DNA from: Deltaproteobacteria bacterium UBA1386
GTDB lineage: Bacteria > Desulfobacterota > Syntrophorhabdia > Syntrophorhabdales > Syntrophorhabdaceae
Assembly (NCBI GenBank): GCA_002305765.1
Contig: DBQU01000023.1
Span: 1-54,556 of the forward strand
Length of the DNA stretch: 54,556 nucleotides
Direction: 5' to 3'
Within the stretch, counting starts at the first letter, position 1. The number at the start of each line of letters is the position of its first letter. The position numbers and the translations under genes were made by a program. Under the pieces are notes generated by a model. That model did no database searches, was not told the origin of the DNA, and saw nothing but the letters and a program-made list of their open reading frames with translations. Below, piece by piece: positions 41,678 to 49,918 of this stretch.

Positions 41678-42553
41678 ATGGCGCGAAGGTGTGGGAAGAG
41701 GCTCGGATCTGTGGCGAGAAAGGTACGGGGAGCCCTGAGCCTTCTGTGGCAGGCACTGCTGCAGTTCTATGACGACAATGGTTTTTTCCTGTCGTCGGGC
41801 ATCACGTTCAACATCTTCATAACCCTGGTCCCCTTCATCATTCTTCTTCTGGCCGTTGTGGGGAGCTACCTTCACAATGACCAGGAGGTGCTGGGCCACA
41901 TGCGCGCCTACCTGAGGAGCGCGGCGCCCGCCATGGACCCCGGGATCATGAACGATCTCATGAACGTGATCGAGAGGCGCCAGGCCATAGGCATCGCCGG
42001 ATTCGCCGGACTGGTGTGGTTCTCGACGTGGCTCTTCGCGTCCCTGAGGGTGGCCCTGCACATCGTGCTGAAGGTGGCAAGGCCCCGCGGCATCGTGCAC
42101 GCCTTCGGGATCGACCTCCTTATGGTCGGCGCGGTGGGCGTGCTGTTCCTCATGAACATGGCACTGAGTTCCTTCTTTGCTTTTCTCCAGAGCCATCAGG
42201 AATGGATCCCGGCACTCGCGGGACCGGCTATCCGGCTGACGTTGAGATACTTGCTGCCTTTCTTCCTTACCTTCTGCGTTTTCTCTCTGATCTACAAGGT
42301 CATTCCCAATGAAGTGGTGAATCTCCGGTCGACCCTGAAGGTCTCTCTCCTGACGAGCCTTTTCTGGGAGGCGGCAAAGCATTTCTTCGCCTGGTATGTC
42401 AGCAACATAGCCGAGTATTCCCTGGTCTACGGCTCGCTGAGCACCCTCGTCGTTTTTGTCCTGTGGATCTACTATTCCTCGACGATCTTTGTCGTTGGAG
42501 GGGAGTTGCTCTATCTGCTGGAAAAGGAGCGAAAGGCCGTGCCGGTGGACTAA
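41678..42553 (+). CDS. YihY/UPF0761-family membrane protein
   Basis: This 291-residue inner-membrane protein has about six helices, including GFAGLVWFSTWLFASLRVAL and IYYSSTIFVVGGELLY. This is the YihY/virulence-factor-BrkB-like family, once misannotated as ribonuclease BN. Its function is not established. AAGGA precedes the ATG. It lies in a gap-free plus-strand position between the MscS and PhoU-like genes. Confidence 0.92.
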   Translation: MARRCGKRLGSVARKVRGALSLLWQALLQFYDDNGFFLSSGITFNIFITLVPFIILLLAVVGSYLHNDQEVLGHMRAYLRSAAPAMDPGIMNDLMNVIERRQAIGIAGFAGLVWFSTWLFASLRVALHIVLKVARPRGIVHAFGIDLLMVGAVGVLFLMNMALSSFFAFLQSHQEWIPALAGPAIRLTLRYLLPFFLTFCVFSLIYKVIPNEVVNLRSTLKVSLLTSLFWEAAKHFFAWYVSNIAEYSLVYGSLSTLVVFVLWIYYSSTIFVVGGELLYLLEKERKAVPVD

Positions 42554-42692
42554 AGAAGGTCGCTCATGGCCCCCGGTTCTGAAACAGAAAGGAGCGAGGT
42601 CCGCCGCGGGGATCAGGGTCCGGGACGATATCCCGAAACCCCATCCCGGCTGCCGGGTTGCCCCCGGAATGTTTGAATGTGCGAACCAGGTT

Positions 42693-43277
42693 TCAGAAGG
42701 TGTTGGCGAAGGCCGCCAGTTCCCGCGACATCCTCTTCAAGGAATCCGTCATATCGATGTACAGATACGAGGCCTGGGGCATACACACGCCCGTTATCAG
42801 GCGGTTCTGATGGACGTGGTCGAATTCGTCTATCATCTTCGTGACCTTGTCCAGGTCGCTTTCTATCTGCTTCTTCAGCACAGGATTCCTGGTGAAGCAA
42901 AAGTCCTTCACGTCGGTGAACTCCGCGCCGACGGCCACCATGAGCTGTTTTATCTCGTCAAGGGCCTTGTCGGTAAAGAGCACGTTGGATTCGACCTTTA
43001 TCTCCATCTTGTCAAGAAGGCTGTCGAGCGCCAGGGCGACGCGCTGGAGGTGGGGAAGTGCCGTCAGGAATTTCTGTTCCGCCTCTGTCTTGTCCTTTTG
43101 TTCCACGACCTTCTCTATCCCGGGAAGGCGTTCTTTCAGGGATTCCCTGAACTTCGTCCTGCTCTCCTTGAGGAGGTTGATCTTCTGGCCCACAAAACCC
43201 CTGTATATGTTGTTCAGGATCGGGACGGTCTCTTCGAACAGGTTGCATATACGTTCAGTGATCTCTCGCTCTTCCAT
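42693..43277 (-). CDS. PhoU-like helical protein
   Basis: This 194-residue protein is all-helical, beginning MEEREITERICNLFEETVPI, with coiled segments (GFVGQKINLLKESRTKFRES; DEIKQLMVAVGAEFTDVKD). The layout resembles PhoU-like accessory domains of phosphate or cation transport systems, but the PhoU signature is weak. GAGGAGG precedes the ATG. It is convergent with the YihY gene; no Pst transporter genes are near, so the role is open. Confidence 0.6.
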   Translation of the reverse strand: MEEREITERICNLFEETVPILNNIYRGFVGQKINLLKESRTKFRESLKERLPGIEKVVEQKDKTEAEQKFLTALPHLQRVALALDSLLDKMEIKVESNVLFTDKALDEIKQLMVAVGAEFTDVKDFCFTRNPVLKKQIESDLDKVTKMIDEFDHVHQNRLITGVCMPQASYLYIDMTDSLKRMSRELAAFANTF

Positions 43278-43422
43278 GTACTCTCCTCCTCGGTTATTTG
43301 ATTGTCTTGCATGTTATATAGCATAGGAAAGCTCTCTTGTCAGCGAGATACCGCACATGGGAGTAATTGAGCGGCAGGACCCGCGGCTTGTGTTCGGTCC
43401 CTTCTCGTGATATGGTTGCCTC

Positions 43423-43866
43423 ATGACGTGCGCGGCGGGGACGGAGAAGAAGCCTTCTCCCCAGGTGGTCACCGCGGCGGTGATCGAGAGGGACGGGCGT
43501 GTTCTCATCGGAAAACGGAAGCGGGGCAAGCGTTTTGCAGGGAACTGGGAGTTCCCCGGCGGCACCCTCGAGAAAGGAGAGACACCAGAGGAATGCCTCA
43601 CGCGTGAGCTTCGGGAAGAGTTGGACCTCGAGGTCGAGGTGGGAGAGCTTTTCTGCTCCGCCACGGCCGATTACGCCCCGGGATGGACGGTGAGACTGCT
43701 GGCATACAGGGCGATGGTGATATCAGGCACGTTCAGCCTCAACGACCACGAAGAGATACGATGGGTGAGACCGGCGGAGCTGGCCGACTACAATTTCCCC
43801 GAGGCAGACAAACCCGTGGTGGAGAAACTGGTCAGTCTTGGCGAAAGGCGAGATAGGTCAGAATGA
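43423..43866 (+). CDS. NUDIX hydrolase (MutT-type 8-oxo-dGTPase-like)
   Basis: This 147-residue hydrolase has the NUDIX box GGTLEKGETPEECLTRELRE followed by ELDL (GX5EX7REUXEEXGU). The preceding GKRKRGKRFAGNWEFPGG is typical of MutT, which removes oxidised dGTP. The start has no clear ribosome-binding site. It ends 19 bp before the next gene start. Confidence 0.93.
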   Translation: MTCAAGTEKKPSPQVVTAAVIERDGRVLIGKRKRGKRFAGNWEFPGGTLEKGETPEECLTRELREELDLEVEVGELFCSATADYAPGWTVRLLAYRAMVISGTFSLNDHEEIRWVRPAELADYNFPEADKPVVEKLVSLGERRDRSE

Positions 43867-43885
43867 CCGAAAGACAGGGGACGTG

Positions 43886-44860
43886 ATGCGCAAGACAGCG
43901 ATCAAAATACTGGTGATGGGCGCTGCGCTGGCCCTCGTTCTCTTCGTCGTCTTCATGATCAACCAGACGGCTTCTCTCGTCGCGCTCGGGGACCGCATCC
44001 ATCCGCTTGCGGGCGACATCGTCCTGTGGGTCCTCATAGCTTTCTATACCCTCTGCGTCATTGTGCCCGTGTACCTCTTCATCACGTTGCCGGCGCCCCT
44101 TGTCCCGCCCCGTAGCGAGATCTCGCCCGAATTTCCGAGGTATCTCCAGGAGATGGCAAAAAGGCTCGGACGAAACCCTCACATCGGGAGGACCGTCGCG
44201 GCCTCAAAAGAAGACGTGGAGAACGCCCTGCGGGAACTGGAAAGGAGGGCGGACGACGCGATGAAGAAGGCAGCCGGACGCATATTCCTGGCCACGGCGA
44301 TATCGCAGAACGGCAAACTGGACGGCCTTATCGTGCTCGCTGCCCAGTCACGGCTCGTTCTGGACATCGCGCGCGTCTACTACCAGCGTCCCACCATCCG
44401 CAATCTCATCTTCCTCTACGCGAATGTCGCCGCCATGGTCTTCATTGCCGGTGAGTTGGAGGACATGGACCTGGCAGCGATCGTCCAGCCGGTCCTAACG
44501 GGTATCCTGGGTTCGGCCGCGGGGGCGATACCCGGTTTTCAGGTGGCCAGCATGATGCTTGTAAGCTCCGTCATATCGGGGTCGTCCAATGCCTTCCTCA
44601 CACTTAGGGTGGGGGCGATAACGAAACAGTATTGCGGGTCTCTCGTCATGCCCACGAAGCGGACGGTCCGCCGCCAGGCCACCCTGGAGGCGACAAGAAT
44701 GCTGGGTTCCATCGTGGCCGAGGGAACGAAGAAGGTATACGACGCGATCTGGACCTCGTCGAAGAGCAGGTTAGGGACAGCTATCGACGATATAGGCGCC
44801 TACGCGAAGAGGATCTGGATGAAACTGGGCGGCGAGGGACCGAAGAGCGCCGAACCCTAG
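43886..44860 (+). CDS. DUF697 (YcjF-like) membrane protein
   Basis: This 324-residue inner-membrane protein has two N-terminal helices (AIKILVMGAALALVLFVVFM; VLWVLIAFYTLCVIVPVYL) and a C-terminal DUF697 domain (YYQRPTIRNLIFLYANVAAM, IVQPVLTGILGSAAGAIPGF). Homologues in the YcjF family are often paired with GTPases. The ATG at 43886 with AGGGGA is preferred to the frame start at 43838. Its TAG overlaps the TAG of the convergent bactofilin gene. Confidence 0.82.
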   Translation: MRKTAIKILVMGAALALVLFVVFMINQTASLVALGDRIHPLAGDIVLWVLIAFYTLCVIVPVYLFITLPAPLVPPRSEISPEFPRYLQEMAKRLGRNPHIGRTVAASKEDVENALRELERRADDAMKKAAGRIFLATAISQNGKLDGLIVLAAQSRLVLDIARVYYQRPTIRNLIFLYANVAAMVFIAGELEDMDLAAIVQPVLTGILGSAAGAIPGFQVASMMLVSSVISGSSNAFLTLRVGAITKQYCGSLVMPTKRTVRRQATLEATRMLGSIVAEGTKKVYDAIWTSSKSRLGTAIDDIGAYAKRIWMKLGGEGPKSAEP

Positions 44861-45237
44861 AAGTTGCCCGTGTTCCCCGTGTCCGCCCTCTTCATGGAAC
44901 AGGACCCGTTGAAGGTCGACCCTCTTTCTATGACGATGCCGGGAGAGGTTATATTGCCGTTGTGGACGGCCGTCTCTTCAAGCACGACCTGCTCGTCGGC
45001 GTAAACGTCTCCGTTGATCTCGCCGCGGGACACGAGGGTCTTTGTCCGTATCGTGGCGGTGACCTTAGCGGATGGCCCCACCGTCAGGACGCCTTCGGAG
45101 ATGATCTCGCCCGAGAAGATGCCTTCGATCATGAGCGAACTCTTGAACTTTACAGTCCCCTGGACCTCGAGGTCGCCGGCAAACACCGTTCCGGCCTTTT
45201 CATCCTTGTTTGAAGCAGTTGAAGCTGTGTACGCCAT
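44857..45237 (-). CDS. Bactofilin (polymer-forming cytoskeletal protein)
   Basis: This 126-residue beta-helix protein has repeating GDLEVQGTVKFKSSLMIEGI, SGEIISEGVLTVGPSAKVTA and GDVYADEQVVLEETAVHNG motifs. Bactofilins form filaments that position cell-shape or peptidoglycan enzymes. GAGG precedes the ATG. The stop codon shares CTAG with the convergent DUF697 gene. Confidence 0.93.
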   Translation of the reverse strand: MAYTASTASNKDEKAGTVFAGDLEVQGTVKFKSSLMIEGIFSGEIISEGVLTVGPSAKVTATIRTKTLVSRGEINGDVYADEQVVLEETAVHNGNITSPGIVIERGSTFNGSCSMKRADTGNTGNF

Positions 45238-45364
45238 TCTTTCCTCTTTTAGTTCACGTATTTTCTACTCTATTTCCCCCTGCTGGACGGGAAGGTTGTA
45301 CATTGTGAGCATATATCTTACCAGATGTTGCCGGAAAACGCGAAACTAAATCTCCACCACCCTG

Positions 45365-45424
45365 AAGACGGTTCAAGAGTTCAAGGGTTCAAAGGCTTTC
45401 CCTCTTGAACCCTTGAACCGTCTT
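45365..45424. repeat. TTCAAG repeat, site E, forming a 24-bp hairpin
   Basis: AAGACGGTTCAAGAGTTCAA is the left arm and the right arm ends TTGAACCCTTGAACCGTCTT; they pair with few mismatches. The right arm touches the stop codon of the TIGR04076 gene, so it could also terminate it. Confidence 0.75.
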
Positions 45425-45699
45425 TATCTCTTTTTCCTTTCCAGTTCCAGCGTGACCATGTTCGCCACGTCGGGGCATTGGACCTCTATTTTGTCGCCGT
45501 CCCACCAGGGGAGGCTGCCGCCGAACTGGAATGCCTCGAGGTCGCCGAAGATGCTGTGATAAAAAAAGCCGCACAACCCCGCGGGATTGTGACAGCTCAA
45601 CTCAAAGGTATCACCCGCTTTGTGACCGGCATTGCAGCTTCCCTTCGTCTCAACGACCGTCGCCGTTACCCTGTACCCGAAGCCAGGATCATTTGCCAT
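45424..45699 (-). CDS. TIGR04076-family protein
   Basis: This 91-residue protein has the pattern CNAGHKAGDTFEL, CGFFYHSIFGDLEAF, GGSLPWWDGDKIEVQCPD and MVTLELERKKR that defines a family of small, probably metal- or cofactor-binding proteins of anaerobes. The function is unknown to me. AAGGAGG precedes the ATG. A repeat hairpin abuts its stop. Confidence 0.8.
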   Translation of the reverse strand: MANDPGFGYRVTATVVETKGSCNAGHKAGDTFELSCHNPAGLCGFFYHSIFGDLEAFQFGGSLPWWDGDKIEVQCPDVANMVTLELERKKR

Positions 45700-45879
45700 G
45701 TGAATTGACCTCCTTTCTCATAGTATGACCTGCCCCATTCCATCGGAACGCCTTATTACCTATCATACAGATATTCCGGAAATACGCAACGGTTGGTGAG
45801 CGCCCGCGGAAAGAGACGTTCCGCCAAAGGGGATGACGACCGATCACCAACGGAGAAGATAATGACCATTCCGGGGTCC

Positions 45880-46926
45880 TCAGGTCCCGGCCCTTATTGA
45901 GATGATGTCCCCATCCTCAACGATGTACGTCTTGCCTTCGAGCCGCCAGACGCCGGCCTTCTTGCATTCAGCCATACCGCCGTACTTCATGAGATCGGCG
46001 TAGGAGACGGTCTCGGCACGGATGAACTTCGAGGCCAGGTCGGTATGGATGGCCCCCGCCGCTTCCTGCGCGTTCATGCCCTTCCGGATCGGCCATGCCC
46101 GGCATTCGTCCTCTCCCACTGTTAGGAACGAGATAAGTCCCAACGTGTCGAAGGCGAGGCGTATCATGCGGCCCCTTATGGACTCCTTGACGGAGAACTC
46201 CTCCATGAAGGCGGCGCGTTCAGCCTCCTCCATCATGGCAAGCTCGCACTCCAGACTGGCGCAGACGTGGATAACGGGGCAGCCCTCCATGTCCCGCTCC
46301 TCCTCCCCGGGCATCTCGCCCATCCCGTCCTCGGAGCAGTTGATGGCGATCATCATGGGTTTCTGGGAGAGGAACCTGAAACCCCTGAGCGTCTTCTCAT
46401 CGCTCACTGCAAGCTCGAGCGTCCTCAACGGTTTGCCCTCCCCCACGTGGGCGAGGCATTGCTCGAGGAGTTTTTCCTCCAGGAGAAGGGCCGTGTTCTC
46501 CTTCTTCCCGGCCTGTTTCTTGATGCGCTCGAGGCGTCCTTCGATGAGGATCATGTCGGCCAGTATGAACTCGCTCATTATGCCGTGGAATTCCTTCTCG
46601 AGCTCCGCTGCAGCGGCCTCCTCAAAATCGTTGAGTGTGAGGATGAAGGCATCGCTCATGCGCATCTTCTGCAGCGTCTTCGCGTTGATGGTGGAGTCCT
46701 TGACGTTGCCCTCCGATATCGCGACGGTGTCGGCAAGTTCTATCCGCGCGTAGGTGGTCTTCTTCGGTCTGTAGATCCTCGACAGCTCGTCGACGCGCTC
46801 ATCAGGTACATCGATGGAGATGATGTTGTCCCCGTCGGAAAACCCCCGCGCGCTCTCCACGCCGCTCAGCGCCTGGAAAAGCGTTGTCTTGCCGGAGAGA
46901 GCCGGCCCAATGACGGAAATATACAT
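45880..46926 (-). CDS. Divergent YchF-like (DUF933) P-loop protein
   Basis: This 348-residue protein has a P-loop GPALSGKTTLFQAL and a C-terminal TGS-like region (ISFLTVGEDECRAWPIRKG; GVWRLEGKTYIVEDGDIISI) as in YchF ATPases. The G3 motif (DxxG) and the usual (N/T)KxE base motif are not evident, and the centre is shortened. It may be a YchF paralogue with altered nucleotide handling. It follows the repeat F region and is transcribed after comM. Confidence 0.75.
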   Translation of the reverse strand: MYISVIGPALSGKTTLFQALSGVESARGFSDGDNIISIDVPDERVDELSRIYRPKKTTYARIELADTVAISEGNVKDSTINAKTLQKMRMSDAFILTLNDFEEAAAAELEKEFHGIMSEFILADMILIEGRLERIKKQAGKKENTALLLEEKLLEQCLAHVGEGKPLRTLELAVSDEKTLRGFRFLSQKPMMIAINCSEDGMGEMPGEEERDMEGCPVIHVCASLECELAMMEEAERAAFMEEFSVKESIRGRMIRLAFDTLGLISFLTVGEDECRAWPIRKGMNAQEAAGAIHTDLASKFIRAETVSYADLMKYGGMAECKKAGVWRLEGKTYIVEDGDIISIRAGT

Positions 46927-47054
46927 CCTCTTCTCCCCTGTCTCATATCTCAGGAAGCCATCGCGGCCCGACCATCGGCTTTCATGCGATTGTACCGCTG
47001 ACCTCGAACGCCCGTAATGCCAGCCTGGGCCACCATTATAGCTCCTTTTCCCCT

Positions 47055-47125
47055 GACGTTCAAGCCGCTCAAGCGGTTCAAGCCATTCAAGTGGTTCAAG
47101 CCATTCAAGTGGTTCAAGCCGCCTT
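47055..47125. repeat. TTCAAG 9-bp-unit repeat array, site F
   Basis: Seven to eight consecutive 9-bp units (GTTCAAGCC, GCTCAAGCG, GTTCAAGCC, ATTCAAGTG and so on) run up to the comM stop at 47126-47128. On the minus strand the sequence after TGA begins AAGGCGGCTTGAACC. Confidence 0.8.
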
Positions 47126-48658
47126 TCAAATGGTCAGTCTCTTGTCGAGCGCACGGTATCTGATCGCTTCCGCTACATGCGCCTCGGCTATGTCGGTGCT
47201 TGCGTCGAGGTCGGCTATTGTGCGCGATACCTTGAGAATGCGGTGGTAGGCACGGGGGGAGAGGACCCATTTGTCCACGGCGGCTTCGAGCAATTGGCGG
47301 GTCGGGGTGTCGAGGGGACAGTGTTTGCGTATCACCCGGGCGGACATTTGCGCGTTGGCGTGGATGTTCCTTCCGTTGAAACGGTCGAGCTGTATGGCGC
47401 GGGCTTTGGACACCCTTTCGCGGATGGCGGCGGAGGGTTCTTCCGGTCGCTCGCGGGAAAGCTCGGCTATGGTTACGGGAGGCACCTCGATGTGGATGTC
47501 TATTCTGTCCAGGAGCGGGCCCGATATGCGGGAGCGGTACCTGTAGATCTGGGTGGCCGTGCACGTGCAGGAGCGTTTCGGGTCGCCGAAGTGGCCGCAG
47601 GGGCAGGGGTTCATGGCGGCCACGAGCATGAATCTGGCAGGAAAGGTGATCGCGTGGTTGACCCGGGAGATCGTGACGGCGCCGTCTTCGAGGGGCTGGC
47701 GGAGGGCGTCGAGGACATGGCGGCGGAATTCCGGGAACTCGTCGAGGAAGAGGACGCCGTTGTGGGCAAGGCTGACCTCGCCCGGCCGTGGAACGTGCCC
47801 GCCACCGATGAGGCCGGCGTCGGATATGCTATGATGGGGAGAGCGGAAGGGCCGCTTCGCGATGAGGGCCCTGTCCGGGCCGAGAAGGCCGGCTATGGAG
47901 TGGATCTTCGTGGTCTCCACGGCCTCGGCGTAGCCAAGAGCGGGCATGATGGTGGGCAGGCACCGGGAAAGCATTGTCTTGCCGGAGCCTGGGGGGCCGA
48001 CCATGATGATGTTGTGCGCCCCGGCCGCGGCGACCTCCAGGGCCCTCTTGGCCTGACCCTGGTCCCTGATATCGGAAAAATCAGTATCATCGCAGGGTAA
48101 AGCGCTGTCGATGCCGCACCCGTCCCCCGTGAAAGCGACGAGATCGCCCTCTCCCTTGAAATAGTGGAAGATCTCCAGGAGATGGTCGGCTCCGAGGACG
48201 GTGATGTCACGCACGACGGAGGCCTCCCTGCCGTTTCCCACGGGGACCACGATCGTGCCTATACCTTCCTGCCGCGTGAGAAGGGCGACGGGGAGGATGC
48301 CCCGAACAGGCTTCACGGAACCGTCGAGGGAAAGCTCCCCTGCTATGAGATGCCCCTCCACGACCTCTCTCTTCAACGCGCCCATGGCGGCGAGGATGCC
48401 CACGGCGATGGGCAGGTCAAAGGACGCCCCCTCCTTGCGGACGTCGGCCGGGGCAAGGTTGATGGTGATGCGGTCGCCGGGGAACTCGAAGCCGGCATTC
48501 TTTATGGCGGACCTCACCCGCTCCTTGCTCTCCTTCACAGAGGCCTCGGGAAGCCCGACGATGTTGAACGCCGGCAGCCCGTAAGCGATGTCCACCTCCA
48601 CATCGATCTTTATGCCGTCGATCCCGTAAACAGTAGCAGTTGGAATGCGTGCGATCAA
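47126..48658 (-). CDS. comM: ComM/YifB-family Mg-chelatase-like AAA ATPase
   Basis: This 510-residue AAA+ helicase promotes branch migration in natural transformation and recombination. It has the N-terminal domain VYGIDGIKIDVEVDIAYGLP, Walker A GPPGSGKTML, Walker B GVLFLDEFPEF, sensor AMNPCPCGHFGDPKRSC with zinc-like cysteines, and arginine-finger region SRISGPLLDRIDIHIEV. The start is a TTG 5 nt after GGAGGT; an ATG inside this spacer opens only ATG-CTT-TGA. It is the last gene of a minus-strand series, with repeat F at its 3' end. Confidence 0.93.
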   Translation of the reverse strand: MIARIPTATVYGIDGIKIDVEVDIAYGLPAFNIVGLPEASVKESKERVRSAIKNAGFEFPGDRITINLAPADVRKEGASFDLPIAVGILAAMGALKREVVEGHLIAGELSLDGSVKPVRGILPVALLTRQEGIGTIVVPVGNGREASVVRDITVLGADHLLEIFHYFKGEGDLVAFTGDGCGIDSALPCDDTDFSDIRDQGQAKRALEVAAAGAHNIIMVGPPGSGKTMLSRCLPTIMPALGYAEAVETTKIHSIAGLLGPDRALIAKRPFRSPHHSISDAGLIGGGHVPRPGEVSLAHNGVLFLDEFPEFRRHVLDALRQPLEDGAVTISRVNHAITFPARFMLVAAMNPCPCGHFGDPKRSCTCTATQIYRYRSRISGPLLDRIDIHIEVPPVTIAELSRERPEEPSAAIRERVSKARAIQLDRFNGRNIHANAQMSARVIRKHCPLDTPTRQLLEAAVDKWVLSPRAYHRILKVSRTIADLDASTDIAEAHVAEAIRYRALDKRLTI

Positions 48659-48787
48659 AGCATACCTCCTTCCGTGATATGCGGACGAAAGCGCCCGCTA
48701 CCGTGTATTACTTCTCGTGAAGAACAAAGTGAGAGAAAAAGTGCGGATCGGCGGCAGCGTGGCAGGAACGGGCGAGAGATACTGTCT

Positions 48788-49903
48788 TTATTGTTTCTTC
48801 CCCAGCGCCTTTGCTATCTGGCGGACTTCCTGCGCCTTGGAGGAGTCACAGATGAGGATGCCGTTCTTCGAGGCGATGATGATGAGGTCGGAGACGCCGA
48901 GAGTGGCGACGGGGGTGGCGTCCGTGATGATGACGCAATTGGTGGTGTCGATGGAGAAGGTTTTTCCGCGGACGATGTTGCCGGTGTCATCCCTGGGAAG
49001 GACGCGCAGAAGGGAGGTCCAGGTGCCGACGTCATCCCACGTGAAGGGTGCTGGCATCATGAGGACGTTCTTTGCCTTCTCCATGAGGCCGTAGTCAATG
49101 GATACCCGCGGCAGGCCGGCGAATATGGCGTCGGCGGCGTCCTTGTCGCCCGTCCCAAGGGCCCTTTCGAACCTGAGGAGGCCGGCATGGAGGTCGGGCA
49201 TGTGGTATTTGAGGCCCTGGAGAAGAACCTCGGCGCGCCAGACAAAGATGCCGGCGTTCCAAAAGTAACCGCCTTCCCGGATGTATCGGCGGGCCCTCGC
49301 GATGTTGGGTTTCTCTACATATCTCGCGACCTCGAAACAATCGGCGTCGCGGGGCGCCGAGACCTTCCGTCCCGTCTTGATATAACCGTATCCCGTCTCC
49401 GGCCGGCCGGGAGGGACGCCGATGGTGACCAGGTGGTCGCCGTGGCCTGCGGTCTTTACGGTTTCCCTGATGCACCGCGAGAAGGCGGTTGGATCGGGGA
49501 CGTAGTGATCGGATGGCAGAATGACCATGATTGCATCGGGATCGCGCCCGTGGAGTATCATGGCCGCCAGTCCAACGCAGGGTGCCGTGTCGCGGCCGAC
49601 GGGTTCGATGATGAAATTGCCGTGAGGCAAACGGGGGAGACACCTTCTTGCCGCGGGAAGATGCTCCCTGCCGAGAACGACGAAAATGCGTTCGAGAGGA
49701 ACCATCCTGCGGGCCCTCTCGACGGTGAGCTCTATGAGCGTCTTTTTCCCGGTAATGGAAACGAAGGGTTTGGGTACGAGTTCGGTGCTGAGCGGCCAGA
49801 AACGCTCTCCCTTGCCTCCGGCCATTATCACGAAATACGTCCTGTCAGAGGCCCTTCTCTTCCGGAAAGTTCCCTTTCTCTCCGCCTTCGCTTTCCTGTT
49901 CAT
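48788..49903 (-). CDS. Mannose-1-phosphate guanylyltransferase
   Basis: This 371-residue nucleotidyltransferase makes GDP-mannose for surface polysaccharides. It has the signature VIMAGGKGERFWPLST, PKPFVSITG, ILPSDHYV, VEKPN and FTWDDVGTW. It lacks the isomerase domain of bifunctional ManC. The N-terminal 20 residues are basic. It starts 15 bp after the sirtuin stop on the same strand, suggesting co-transcription. Confidence 0.93.
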   Translation of the reverse strand: MNRKAKAERKGTFRKRRASDRTYFVIMAGGKGERFWPLSTELVPKPFVSITGKKTLIELTVERARRMVPLERIFVVLGREHLPAARRCLPRLPHGNFIIEPVGRDTAPCVGLAAMILHGRDPDAIMVILPSDHYVPDPTAFSRCIRETVKTAGHGDHLVTIGVPPGRPETGYGYIKTGRKVSAPRDADCFEVARYVEKPNIARARRYIREGGYFWNAGIFVWRAEVLLQGLKYHMPDLHAGLLRFERALGTGDKDAADAIFAGLPRVSIDYGLMEKAKNVLMMPAPFTWDDVGTWTSLLRVLPRDDTGNIVRGKTFSIDTTNCVIITDATPVATLGVSDLIIIASKNGILICDSSKAQEVRQIAKALGKKQ

Positions 49904-49918
49904 AGCGCCCCAACCTTT

